Below, piece after piece: positions 22,040 to 34,144 of a stretch of 64,000 bases of DNA. The notes under the pieces were generated by a model, which saw nothing but the letters and a program-made list of their open reading frames with translations, did not search any database and had not been told where the DNA came from. The stretch is from Eretmocerus hayati (Eukaryota > Arthropoda > Insecta > Hymenoptera > Aphelinidae): the NCBI GenBank assembly GCA_029851415.1, contig CM056743.1, positions 125,642,305 through 125,706,304 of the forward strand, given 5' to 3'. Numbering within the stretch: position 1 is the stretch's first letter; every line of letters begins with the position of its first letter. Made by a program: the position numbers and the translations under genes.

Positions 22040-24548
22040 GTGAGTTTTAGAAATTCTTGAATTTAATATTTAAAGAAACATGTACATGCATCAACACTTT
22101 GAGGAAACACGACCAACTCATTGTATAAATATTCCCAAAGTTTATGGATAGGAGAGAAACAGACATGGAACTTCTGGAGCGAAGACTCTCGCGGGTGAGA
22201 AACTCTTAAACACAAATCTCCTTGAATGAGCAAAGCATGGTTGTGGTCTAGTTCAATTTTCCACATGAACGCGTGATGCGGCATCCTATGCTTGTTATGC
22301 ATCGTTTGATTGTTAGAACAGGAACCTCAAGATATGAGTGAATGTCAAGCAAACAAAGAGGTCTGCATTTTAAGTTGTTGGAAGTTGCTATAATTGGCAT
22401 ATTTTTATCAAACTAAATTCTATGTCTTCTTCAAGTCTTGGGAATTTCCTAGTAACTTCTTTGGCTCTGCTTGAAATTGTACATGAATTTAACATTGGAA
22501 GTAGTATCTTCATTTTCCAAGATGTGAGTATATCCCTCCCCCTCTTTTTGTCACTCTCCTCCCTACACAAACATGTACATACAGGTCACAATGAAAACAA
22601 ATCTTGTAATTCAAATGATTCCAACTATGAGTGTTCCCGGCTGTTTCCAGCGCCGCACCTTTTGATTTAATTACTCCACCCTCAACGATAAATGAAGAGA
22701 ATGGGCCCGCATTGCGTAACAGTCGAAAAACCTCCACACTTGGAATTATACAAGAAAAATTCATAGCACTCTCAACATAAGTTTCTGATGTTAAGTACAA
22801 GGAAAGTACTAAGTTTGTGTAACGCGAATTTTGATCAAACTTCGGGAACTACTTCATCTCGGTGAAAAATGGAGTCATTAGAACTTTTCATTGGATAATT
22901 CAAGAACCAAGAACATCATTACAATTACACTACGATGTTTATATGATGTATATACCAGCATTGTTTTAATTACTGCCAGTATATCTCTCATCAGGAAGCC
23001 TACTGAATTAAGCAGCCCTAAACGGCCTTTGCATGTTTGTCATTAAGACGAGGAATCTTCCAAATATTACTCAAAGTCCTTTTTTCTTAAATTCAATGCG
23101 CTCCTTATGAAATAGCAAAAATTTCATATCAGGTTTCCTATCTCTCTGTGCAATAAAGTAACTCTCTCGCACAAAATCTCCTATTTCTGCTGTGGTCTTA
23201 CGCTTTTGTATCGGAGCGTGTTAGTGACCGGGAGCAATTATGGGAAGAATCTAACATCTGTCAATATCTCGTCGTGAAATACAACGGTCAAGAATTTGTA
23301 TACACCTGAAAATGAAGGGCCCGAATTAGAGAATGCGATGTCTGCGGTCTCGATGGTTTTAAATGGCTCTAATTTCGCTCATTTTGTAGTTTTATTTCGA
23401 GCACTTCAAGGACTTTTTGTCGATTTTTTCCTGCAGTACCACAGGTTTTCGGTAGATCGAGTCGAATTCTGAGGAAAATTGAGCTTGAAAATCAGAGCTT
23501 TGCGTATCAGATATAAGTTGATAGATCAAAATGATTCAAAATGCATCCGAAAGTAGGCGTCGATAGCTCTAATATTCATTCCAGAGAATGATTCCAGATC
23601 ATTCCTGGTCCGAGGAAAGACGGTTTCTCTGATGAAGGTCTCTATCCAAAATTTACGAAAGGAGCGGAAGTCTTACTCACGTGAGAGGTATTACTTTGAT
23701 TTTTCTCAAGCCTTTCCTTATTATTGTTGGTGGAAAAATCAAGATTAATACCTGTTCAAATATAAGTCCTTCCAAGAGTTCTTAACACAGTCACTGCGAC
23801 GGGTCCCATTGTTGGGAGCCGCTTATCTTCATTTTCCAATCTTCACCGGCTTGTAATAAATAGCATGGAAAATATCGCCACCGACATCAATAACGAAGTT
23901 TTACTTGGCTGAAGATATGAACGATGAGATTAAAATGATGTCACTTCCTTACAAACATGTCCGCCAGGACCCGGGAGTGCAGTACATGACTGGAATAGAA
24001 TCATGAAAGAACGGTGTTGCAATGAACATGTTGCTGACTGGTCCATCTTTTGATAAAATTCTTTTGTGCTAAAACCCGCCATCCCTCGAACCAGGAATTC
24101 AACGGATTTAAAAGCTCTTGAAATCTACTCTCAGATGCTTTTTGAATCATTCTGGCTCATAAACGTGCGCCTTACTTGCACAGCTCTGAGTTTTGACCCT
24201 AATCCTATGAATTTTCCAAGGATTTGGCTTGATCCACTGGAAACCTGTTGTGCCTTTGAAAAACCCCCACAAAAAGGCCTTGTAGTACTGGGAAGAATCT
24301 ACAAAATGAGCCATAGGAGAGTTATTTTGAAAAAACAAGGTCGTAGGAATCGAATTTTCCAATTTGAACTCTTCATTATTTGGTGTATACAAACTTTTGA
24401 CCGGTAGAGTAATCTATTTGAAGTATTGGGTAATCAAAAATTCTTGCTGACCCTACTAAAAAGTAACCAAGTATTCGTTGATGATGAAGCAGAAAGAGAA
24501 TCTGAGTAAGTGTAGAAAAATGCACGTTTCAATGTATATTTCCATCAG
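22040..24548. other. SLO2 intron
   Basis: 2.5-kb intron. At 23784-23800 a string cttaacacagtcactgcgac resembles a piggyBac-like terminal motif, also hinted at 13857 and 26760. No exon is supported on either strand. Confidence 0.5.
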
Positions 24549-24665
24549 GGTGACTCAGACGCTGAAAGTGATGCTGGTGTCGGTGTTTCGTACAAGATGC
24601 GCCCCTCAGCTACTGCATCTTGCTTGGCAAATTGCGCCAGTGCCCGAGATAAGGGTGCTTCTCCT
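24549..24665 (+). CDS. probable SLO2/KCNT channel exon e (cassette-like)
   Basis: Acceptor tatatttccatcag and donor GTAAGT flank 117 bp, exactly 39 codons, phase 0 at both ends. It reads GDSDAESDAGVGVSYKMRPS, then ATASCLANCASARDKGASP. It lies between the conserved SLO2 blocks at 21908 and 28031, in the region where the protein has a variable linker, and fits the phase of both neighbours. Because it can be skipped without changing frame it may be alternatively spliced. The motif itself is not strongly conserved, so the assignment rests on splice sites, phase and position. Confidence 0.65.
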
Positions 24666-27600
24666 GTAAGTATGCTCGCTATCTACATTAGTATCGCGGT
24701 ATTTTTAATCAGAATCTTTCGTGAACTAATATTCAATCTATTTTTATTCTTTTTCCCTTTTGTCTGCATCCAGCACAACTACTACTCTGTGGCCCGCTGC
24801 GATCGACTATCTTTCTCCGTACTTATATATATAATTTTCTTATAATTGTCAGTTGGTTTGTGCTGATTTGTGTGCTTCTGCTATACAGCTCGTGTCACGG
24901 GCTTAATTTTAGTAACATTCACATAATTATTTCATTCTGATGAAGCCCTCCCCCTTCACGAAGATTCCTCCTATCTTTGTCCCCCATCAATTTTACTGCA
25001 TTCTCATGCGATTTTCACATCTGCGATCGATTGTCGCCAGTATGATGGTGATAATTTGTGGAAAGCATTAATCTTTTCATCGTATTATGATCGAGAAATT
25101 CAGAAAAAAGTCACAAGCATTTTTTGAGTAGCAACCTTCAACTCTCTACATCTCAAGGAGCTTTGATGGTCTTGACGAAGATGAATATGGAGATCATATA
25201 GTAATGAAATCTCTTACACGATAATCTATCGGCCAAAAATGTACTCTGTGAATTTTTCCAGTACTTTCCACCGGGCGTGTTTGCGAGATTTGAGCTCAGA
25301 CATTTTCCAAAATAATATGGGCTCTTACAGACAGCGCGACCAAAACGAGTCTAGCATCTTTTCAGATATTATATTAGTTTCCGTATCCCCCCCCCCCTCG
25401 CCGATACCTCACGACACCATCAAACCTCCTTAAACTTCTAACGGTGTCAAAGATTCTTCATAGAACGAACCGCTCAAAAAGGTATAGAATCTCGTGTGAA
25501 TTCCAAGATAACGAATCGATATCTGCCTTTCGAAGATAATTTCAAAACAATTTTCCACTTCGGCAAGCCACCTCTTTTCATCCATTTATCAGTTTGCATG
25601 GGACTAAATTCAAATTTACTCTTCCCACCATATCAGGCACTTGCCTGCTGTGATCGGCAGATGATCGCAGCTAGAAATGGCTCAACGCCACTCGATCATC
25701 AATCTCCAATTTGGTGAAGTCGACAACAAAGATTGTTGGACTTTTCTACCTACATTTTGCGCAGTGAAATAGTACATCCATATCGTTATCGAATGTGTAT
25801 TATCTAAAATTAGAAATATTCCAAAGTCCAAGTCCAAAGATCTATCGCCACAACTCATGATGGGATAATTTCTAAGACCCTACAACCATTCGCACACCTT
25901 CCATTGTTTTGGCAAGATTTGTTTTTCTACCTTTCTTTACCATTCTTTCATTTGGCTCGGCACTAGCTTGCCACTGCATGAAGAAATTGGGAAAATGACA
26001 CAAACCAGTAGCTTTTGTGAAGGCAAATACGCAATGGAAAAGGGAACAGAGGTGGAATAACAAAAAGAGTGAGAAAGAAAGAGGTCTGAAGGCTAGGGAA
26101 TTGAAAAAAGTGCCAAGCAGCCGGATGGAGCAAACTGTGAGAAAATGGGTAGAATATGTCGCATGCGCACCAAAAGAACATTTGTGCATCTATAACTATG
26201 TGTGCACACGTCTATGGAGCATGTGCATGTGAACACACCCTGTAATTTGCACTTGCTAGCTCTTTTGTGCGATCAATGTCAAAGTGGCAAACAGATGATT
26301 CGCCCGAGGTGAGGAATTTACTACTCTTCTGTTCGTGAGACAGAACCAAACTTGAAGGAATCATAGGGGGAGATTCGATTGATCCAGTAAGAAGTTCTTG
26401 AAGAGTAGTAGAAATAATTCTTCAAAGCTCTACTGAAATGATTTCAGTTCTTGCGGAAACACAAGACTGAAGTATTTTCGTTTTTTGAAGCCTTTCACCA
26501 GATCGGAACTGCTATCTCCCATGATGGGTCTCATTTTCAAGTTGAGGATTGAGTATCTTTGACCAAGTATCAACAGTCAATATTTGAACAATGCATAACT
26601 CAACTGATCTCAGTGTGAGTGGTTTTCCGAAAGATGACCTTGTTTGGGACAAAATGCTTCAAAAGCATTTTTCGGCACTTGCAAGAATTGACTCAGGACT
26701 CTTGACGTTACAAGGCTTACGAATCTTCAACTCACATCCGGTTTCAGGAATGAGATAGCGTTAACACGTTCGCTGCAAGGCAGGTTTTTCGTAATTCTAT
26801 TTTGGTTATGAACTGAACTCCAAGATTCTGGCAAATATGCCTGGATGACAGTAAACTCTTTATAGGCTCGTTGTTTATGCCCTAGGCAAAGTAAACCATC
26901 TTAAGCGATTTTAATCAAGAATATTTCTCGAGTCGTTACGAGTGGGTAGTGATTGAAGAATGGAAAAACGCCGGGACCCACACGCAAGTCAGCAAAAGTT
27001 TAGGTGGATCAACATAAATGGACCATGGATTTTTCCGAGATAAATCTTTTTATCCAGGAGTAGGGTCATTTAATCTACTGGATTGAATATAGTCAGATGG
27101 TTGAGCTTCTTCTATTTAATCTCCTAATTTGGAAAAAGGACTTTGTCAACTTCTGAAATCCGGGACGAGGCGTGTGAGCAGATCGGTTAAACTCGATATT
27201 CGATTTTTTAACGCATCTCTAAATGAGTGTTCTTCGTGCTTCATGGACGTCAAGTTCATGTAATAACTGTTGTTGGCCCAGTCTCAAACAATGTCGCACT
27301 TAAGCTTACTGTAATTGTCCCCATACATATGATACTGTATGGTTCCTCAATGTGCGTTGTGGCTTTTTGATGCTAAATAGATACTTGATGAAAGAGTAAC
27401 GTTGAGACCAAAAATTCTGAGTAAAGTCCACTACCGGTCATGTATCAACATGGATTTGGATCTTGTGGCGTTGTTTAATTCGCTGACAATTAAGCAACCA
27501 TGCATTGTAAAATGTAAGAATATGACTTCGTTATTCTTTCATCATATCAAAGATCAATATAGTTATAGTATCAGATGAGTTCTTGATGAGTACAATGTGA

Positions 27601-28030
27601 TTTGTCCAATAGATCATTCCAAATTACAAAGCAATTACGTATCACGTAGCCAGTGAAGAACATCAGAGGGTTTCGCACCGCTTCAAGTGCGACAAGTGTT
27701 GATGCCATTATTCATATCATAGTCTTTAGCAATAGGCTGATCACACATGCGTTCGCAATGTGTCGTTGTGCCAAAAACATGCTTATAACATAACCATGAC
27801 ACAAATTACCCAAGAGAGATGCGCCAGTTTCGATCTCTCGAGACACCAGCACATCTCAGTGACCAAATTTAAATCACTCAGACATATCTAATTTCCATAT
27901 TATCAGCTGGCGCATCTCCAAATCTCACTCATCATTAGAGCTCTAACCATAATTTAATTTTCCATGTCATCCGGCCAAGCAGTACTCGATGGGTATGGGT
28001 GACGAAGCTCGTGACAACCACTCTCAACAG
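24666..28030. other. SLO2 intron
   Basis: 3.4-kb intron without a supported exon. It contains a C10 tract at about 25387-25396, a purine-rich stretch at 26020-26130 that opens long frames on both strands without motifs, and gttaacacgttcgctgcaag at 26759-26778 (piggyBac-like end). Confidence 0.5.
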
Positions 28031-28518
28031 ATCGAGCGAGCTGAAATTGCCAACCTGGTGCGGTCTCGTATGGAATCACTGAATCTTCCAGCCAATGACT
28101 ATGACGTGGTATCTTCAGAAAAGCGGAATAGCCTGAGCTATGTGATAATAAATCCTTCATGCGATTTGAAGTTAGAAGAGGGCGATGTTGTGTATTTGGT
28201 TCGCCCATCGCCCTTTTCAGCTCAAAAAACGTTCGAGCGGCACAATTCAAGGCGCAAAAGCAATATTAGCTTTTGCTCGGCACAGCTGGTCGCGCAGATG
28301 AGCGCGGCGGTCTCGTCGGCTGCTGCGGGTGGCGGCGGCTCGGGGAGCCGCCGAGGTTCTGGTATTGGTGTGGTCGCCAGGCCGCCGCCCCTCAGCACCA
28401 CAAAGTCCAACTCGCTCTCTCTGCCCGACAGCCCGACCGTTTCAGGATGCTTGCGTGGCCGCTCAAACTCGCTCAGGGTCATCGATGATATTCTACTCAG
28501 GCGCAGCAGTTCCCTCAG
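28031..28518 (+). CDS. SLO2/KCNT channel, exon f (C-terminal RCK2 lobe and tail)
   Basis: Acceptor caaccactctcaacag, then IERAEIANLVRSRMESLNLP, SYVIINPSCDLKLEEGDVVY and LVRPSPFSAQKTFERHNSRR. These form the last conserved RCK2 strand block and the signature C-terminal segment of SLO2. After SFCSAQLVAQ the tail becomes low-complexity (Ala/Gly/Ser-rich, RPPPLS, SNSLSLPDSPTVS), with many Arg/Ser sites typical of a regulated cytoplasmic tail. The donor GTGAGG leaves phase 2 (CTC AG|), matching the last exon. An ATG at 27989 in the same frame lies in the intron and is not taken as a start. The exon is GC-rich compared with its introns. Confidence 0.93.
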
Positions 28519-30440
28519 GTGAGGATGGTCGAAGAACCTATTTTGGGATAGAATTTTCGGAGGTGCGTGGGGTGAAAATGGGGTTTTTGTGCTCTGGCAT
28601 TAGTGAAAAGCTATGTAATCAGTCTTGACGGTCCACGGGAAATCTCTACGGAAGTTTTTGACAAAGCTTGAAGCAGCTAGATCCATCGGAACCCCGACGT
28701 ATTAGATCCTTGACGAAACCCTTCTTTCATCTCAAGAATCCAAATGAATTCACATAAAGATCAGTTCTAGATTATAAGGTATCCTGGTACCTAAATAGCC
28801 CGTACCCTCCCACTTCTCATTAATTTGGAGATGAGTGGAGATCGCGAAAAAGCTCTATACAAGTATTTAGCATTCTCGAGGGAGACTTCCGCGACGGTGT
28901 GTAAGTATCGGATCTTTAAATTTAGGATGAGAAATTTACTAAAGATTCGTACGTCAAACGATATGCATCTTACTTTGCATATCTATTTAATTTTATCAAC
29001 GACGAGACACCGGTCCGGTGGAACCCTCGGCGATTTACTTACTTTCTTGTCTGCAACGTCTCGAATCAAACTGCTTTTCTCTTCAATAAAATGAAATGTT
29101 GTAACCGGGGATTGCTGTACCACTGGCAAATGCTTGCCAGATTATTCTAGCTACCACACCAAAGCAATAAAAAGTGCAAAAAAGAAAGATCCAAGCTTGT
29201 GAAAATTATTACATGCAATAAAAGCTGAAATTCTACGTGTTATCAAGTTTTTACGAATCAATAGCTTGATTCGTTACTGTATCGTCAAATCTTGATCGAT
29301 TTGCGTGTTTCAAAGCTTAAATTGTTCGTAATTGTCATAGCTAGGTGACCTAATGATTTATTTGGTGAATACACTTGTTTACACAAAGTTATAAACAAAT
29401 TATGGTCAAAAAATGATATTTTGGATCTGAAAATTTTGAATAGGTCAACGCTCCTACCTGTTGACCTGTGTGGTAGTAGATTTTTCTTATGAGTAATTTC
29501 TGATAGAAAAATGGTATATCTAAGTGTCTGTGCACTTATATACCCGAAAATAAATTCTCAAATAATTTTCCTTGAAAATTGGAAAATTGAAGATTTTTAT
29601 GGTTGAAATACTGTTATATTCAGATATTCATGGGGATATAGGGTTCATAGTTAAAATGATAATTGACTAGGAATATAGATAAAATAGCATAGCCGTATAT
29701 TGTCCAAAATTAAATTATAATACTTGGAAAATTTTGTATATTTGATATCAAATGCTTCTAAACATCTCCAATCCCACCGCGTGTAACGGGGTACATAGGG
29801 TATGCTCAGAAGGAGCTAATTTTCTTGATTCTGATATCCTTGTCGGCCTGCTGAATTCACTTCACGTGAATATGCCTCTGTACCTTGCAATTTGAATCAG
29901 ATTATTCTGCGAACATTCCAAAGCGAAAAGAGATTATCTATGGGCTGTTTTTACATAGATAAAAGCCCTTGCTGCTGATATGAACTTTTATTGATTTTAA
30001 ATGATTCTAATGATTTTAATTGACTCTAAACGCGATCCAACCCATTGATTTTAAGCCCTAACACGGTACGAATACCAAGTCTCTTGGTAGCGTTGCCGGT
30101 TGCCTGCGCAGTGTTCTTTCTTGGAAGAACTGGCTCAAAATTCCATTAATTTTACTTGAAAATTTTAAGAAGAATAAATCGATCAATCGTCGATTTTATA
30201 CGGAATTTTGAGCCTGGCTCGTACAACTGTTGGTAGGTGGACTGGTATTATCCCACCCTCGCGACGCGGATGTATTCTGTCCCTAGATATCACACCCAAG
30301 TATTGGGACGCGAATATCCAGGATAATCTTAAAATATCTATTCACCTCGGAAATCCAGAGGTGAAGTGTGCAATTATAAATATTCAGGATTTTCACTTTT
30401 TCACTTTACTTACGTCGCAAAATTTGATTTGATCAAAATT
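28519..30440. other. SLO2 last intron, first part
   Basis: AT-rich, no exon or repeat recognised with confidence. Confidence 0.5.
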
Positions 30441-30445
30441 AAAAA

Positions 30446-30699
30446 GTGATCAAGTGGTGGTGCTCAAACTGGCGAGGACCTGGTGCGACGTTGGTGATCG
30501 GCTACTGCAGTGATGGCCGCGTGGTCGATTTTCCAAGAGTCCAGGTAGTAGCTTCTGCGGCAGTGAGTTTCAAGCCTTGCGGGAGCCCTGGAGATCTTGT
30601 TTCTTCCTTTTTTGACGTTAGAACCAGAAGTGCTTGTCGCACCGGGTCCTCGCTGCTGCGATACCTCAGCCGTTTGACGAACATCCCCACTTGACCCAT
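30446..30699. other. GC-rich patch with open frames on both strands, unassigned
   Basis: Plus-strand frame of 82 codons (30446-30694) and minus-strand frame of 65 codons (30502-30699). Base composition is higher in G+C than the flanks. Neither translation shows a family motif, and no good acceptor/donor pair in phase with SLO2 was found. It could be an old transposon fragment or an exon of an unrecognised nested gene. Confidence 0.3.
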
Positions 30700-31704
30700 A
30701 TATTAGGCGGCTCGAACTTTAGCGGCCTGTATATTACGCGACACACATATATCCGATATGTATTGAGATATCGGTGATTTGAAGAACTATAAAAGTATGT
30801 GCTTGCGTGCAAGTATATGATTGTCTGTGAAAATGACTCGAACGGGGGAAATACCCTACTCTACAGCTTTTGCTATACATACATAGATCTATATATATGT
30901 TACAACGAAAACCCATGCGTGCGTTAAGCAAATAAAATATCAAAATTGCAATAAAAAGCAGCAGTTCAAGCTAAGGGTTAGTTCACACAATAATGATACG
31001 TGAAGTTATTGTTTTTATGAAATGATAGATGATGATTGATTCTACTTACATGGTTGATCTGCATAAAAGCTCTGGAGAGCGACTGTTATATATCTATATA
31101 ACTAAAGTTTAAAATTTACAGCGGGATTCCGTACCTTACAGGTGACCTTATGGGTTACGTTCAAGGTCATTTGAGGGTCAATTTGACTTTCACAAATGAA
31201 AATACCTAATTTCGACCTACAAAGAATGTGCGATGCCATGAAATTTCTATTAGAAAAATTTTTGATCCGACCTGAGCCTGGCGAAATAGATATCTTCATA
31301 CCTTGATATCAAGGTATCAGATGAAGGTCAAAACCAGTGGACGGTACCTTTCGTAGCTCCCAGTGTGAGCATAATGTCGGAAAGTTTTGCGGTGAAATTT
31401 GTTAACAATCGAAGCAAAAACGAGAAAGTCACACCAAAGTCGGCTTTGGAGATAATTTAATCATTTGGAGGTGCACTCGATTGTTTTAACACTCACTCTG
31501 ACTTCCAAATGACTTTCAAAATCACTTCCAAGGCCGGATCCCAAGCCATACTTAATTATAGTTGCCGACCTAAACAATTTTTCTGAGTGCTACGAAAGTT
31601 AGCGTCTAACAGTGTTTAACCTCATCCATCACTTCTGGGTGAGGTCGGGTGGAAAGATGTTTCATATGAAAGATTTGTCATTTTCTGAACACAAAGTAGA
31701 CTTA

Positions 31705-32032
31705 CAAGGGTGGACCACGGGGTCCGGATCGACAATCATCCCCAAAATTTTTTCACGGCTTGGTACCATCTGGACTATGGTGAATCCAGAGTATCTCCGT
31801 CAAATGAGGCCCCTGTCCAAAGATACAGCCACCATGTTTAACATTGCTCATATAGGCCCATGTTAAAAAAGTGATATATATGGATATACTGGCAACGCTA
31901 ACATTTTTGTCTGTAGCTCTGGACAGAAGGCCCATTTGACGCAGTTACTCTAGATTCTTCATATTCTAGAAATTATCAAACTGAAAAAATTTTGGGGATG
32001 ATTGGCGATCCGGACCCCGTGGTCTTCCCTTG
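31705..32032. mobile_element. Harbinger-like MITE, complete copy, TTA duplication
   Basis: Inverted ends caagggtggaccacggggtc and gaccccgtggtcttcccttg, with arms of roughly 130-150 bp meeting around gctcatataggcccatgtta. TTA flanks both sides (31702-31704 and 32033-32035), the TWA target duplication typical of PIF/Harbinger elements. It is 328 bp with no coding capacity. The family also occurs at 36931-38466 (complete, interrupted), 14410-14571 and 12490-12593 (partial). Confidence 0.85.
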
Positions 32033-32035
32033 TTA

Positions 32036-32590
32036 GTTATTAGAGAATATTTAATTGACTCCCATATCACCTTGAAAATGATCCCACAGATGAAAAACAA
32101 GGTCACCAACGGACGTATCCTTCAAAATCAAAGGATGTACAAATTTGGAGTTTTTCGCAACTGCCAGTCTCTCTCAAAATGAGGGCGAGGGGGAGGGGGG
32201 CACCCTTCTTGGATAATACTCTGAAGGAACTAAATTCAGCCCCTCCCTTATCAAAATTTTTTGTATCATGGTACCCGAGAGGAATTTGATGCCAAATTTG
32301 CGTGACTTACATTAAGCTTATAACAGATGGGATTCAGTCACGGAAATCGAGTGCAAGTATATGGTGAGATTATATTGAAATTCCTCCTGGATTTCTTCGC
32401 CAACGGATCTCCGACAACTCCTCAGTATCAAACAAGTGGTTTCACGAGAAATTCCACGCCGTATCTTAGCTAGTTCATGATTAAATAGATCGACTCCAAG
32501 CTGCGCTTGGGAAATATAATGACCTTGAGTCTAATATGATTATTTTGTAATTTTTAAGGTAAATATTGAATCTTAAGTTTATTTATTTTG
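32036..32590. other. SLO2 last intron, nothing recognised
   Basis: No feature supported apart from a G-rich run at about 32188-32200. Confidence 0.4.
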
Positions 32591-32700
32591 ATGTGTGTGC
32601 AGAATCTATTATTTTTGAATGTTTATTAATTTTAGCCTGAAGAAGGTTGCATCAAAAGCAACCGAAACGTTGCACACATAAAGCGCTTAATAAAACATTT
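32591..32700 (+). repeat. Penelope-like terminal motif with hammerhead-like core
   Basis: The string CCTGAAGA, a stem ggttgc (loop atcaaaa) gcaacc, and GAAAC reproduce the CUGANGA - stem II - GAAA layout of hammerhead ribozymes, with one extra A after CTGAAGA. The flanking atgtgtgtgca (32591-32601) and tgcacacat (32671-32679) can pair as a closing stem. This 'CTGAAGAAGG..CCGAAACG' arrangement is commonly seen at ends of Penelope-like retroelements. No reverse transcriptase frame is nearby, so it would be a remnant. Confidence 0.45.
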
Positions 32701-33729
32701 TAGCAGGAAAGACCGATAAATTCATTCTTTCTATTGAAAATCAAGAATCTCCGCTCACGCAGATTGATTCTTATATTATAAGATTACTCTAAAGCTGTGC
32801 AAAAGTCATGGCAATATTCCAATCCAAGCACTCTGTTGGCATTTTTGTCCACAATTGACGGAGAATTCTGAAAGAATCTCAATGAAGATTCTCACGTGAA
32901 TGCCAATCTCAATTCCTCAACGGATAACTCTAGCCTTGAATAGTACAATATTGTCATGGGTTTTCTGTAGATTCCACGGATTGCATGGTGAGACACTAGC
33001 CAATGGAAAAAACCATGAGATAGAGAAGACTTCCCTAGCAATAATTTGATCCGTATCAGCAGTAGGGAATGAACTTTTCTTCCATTTTCTGATGAATATT
33101 TAAATAAATATTTTGATCCGAAACATACGTATGTTTTCATCAGATTAATATTTCCACGTCGTAGAGCCTGACCGTTTTGGCAATTAATCAACCTTCAATT
33201 ATTCAACTCGTTACGGTCATAAGCTGATTACACATTCATTAGGTACTCGTGTAACCCTTTGTAACAATTATAAGTGGGCGCTGTAATGGATTCAAAACTA
33301 TATACGTCATCCATTGTGTGTATAGCTGCTTGCAAGTAATTGGCACACGATAATCATATTGCAATCAAATCTCATAATATAGTGTGAATGCAGGATTGGA
33401 ATCCAATCATATGACTCGAGCTTGGAATAATTCACAAAATTTCAATTTTTAGAAAAGGGAAGACGATCATGCGATAAATCTCAACCTGAGACGAGATCAT
33501 TGAATCCAGCAACGATATCGAGTTTTTAAGAAACTCGAAATCTTTCCTCGTGACTTGAAAAAATTCAGAATTGTCTCGAAAATCGAGCAATACACCTCAA
33601 ATCATTGATTAATGTTGGTTTTTGCGTTTCTGATACACTCCCTATCCGCTCTAAAAATTCCTAATCTGGAATATAAACTCAGCCTATCTCTCGACTACTA
33701 AAAAATTACTTCAATTCTTTGTTTAGCAG
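32701..33729. other. SLO2 last intron, end
   Basis: No feature apart from the acceptor of the final exon (ttctttgtttagcag). Confidence 0.5.
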
Positions 33730-34144
33730 ACAAGGACTGAGCATCCCAACCCGTCGGAAGAGCAGTCTGGAAGACATCGGTTTGGGCGCGCTTTCTCATC
33801 CGTCGAACCACAATCCCATAAAGATAGCTCTGACCGACTCAATCGGTCTCGAGGTGACTCCACCCGAGGAAGTAGGTTCACAACCAAACATCGTCGCGAG
33901 CAACACCGGTATTCTCGATGTTGGATTACCAATTCTCTCGGGTCCAAGGCTCTCATCATCAGTCCTCGGAGGATCATTAGGTGGTCTCTATGATCCACAC
34001 GCCTCATCTTCACTGTATCAGAGTCAACAACAACAGGCCTCTTCACTAGCCCAACAGTCGTCGATATCATCGTCGTCTTCTTCTTCGGCTGCTCCTTCAG
34101 GACCCAGTCAGGATCCCCAACACATACAGGGAACGATTGTATGA
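33730..34144 (+). CDS. SLO2/KCNT channel, terminal exon g
   Basis: The acceptor supplies the A completing the split Arg codon (AG|A), then QGLSIPTRRKSSLEDIGLGA. The exon ends in a Ser/Gln-rich tail, GTIV and a TGA stop at 34142-34144. The RRKSSLEDIG segment is a candidate kinase site. The short C-terminal TIV resembles a class I PDZ ligand (T-x-hydrophobic), seen in the sequence but not tested. 138 codons including the stop. Gln and Ser homopolymer runs near 34022-34085 are translated repeats of caacaa and tcttcg type. Confidence 0.92.

Noticed and set aside
25872..26189. 105-codon minus-strand frame with hydrophobic run
   Set aside because: Arises from a purine/pyrimidine-skewed stretch; no conserved motif and no splice context.
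27989..28030. ATG at 27989 as a SLO2 start
   Set aside because: The SLO2 block begins exactly after an acceptor at 28030; the upstream in-frame codons are intron sequence.
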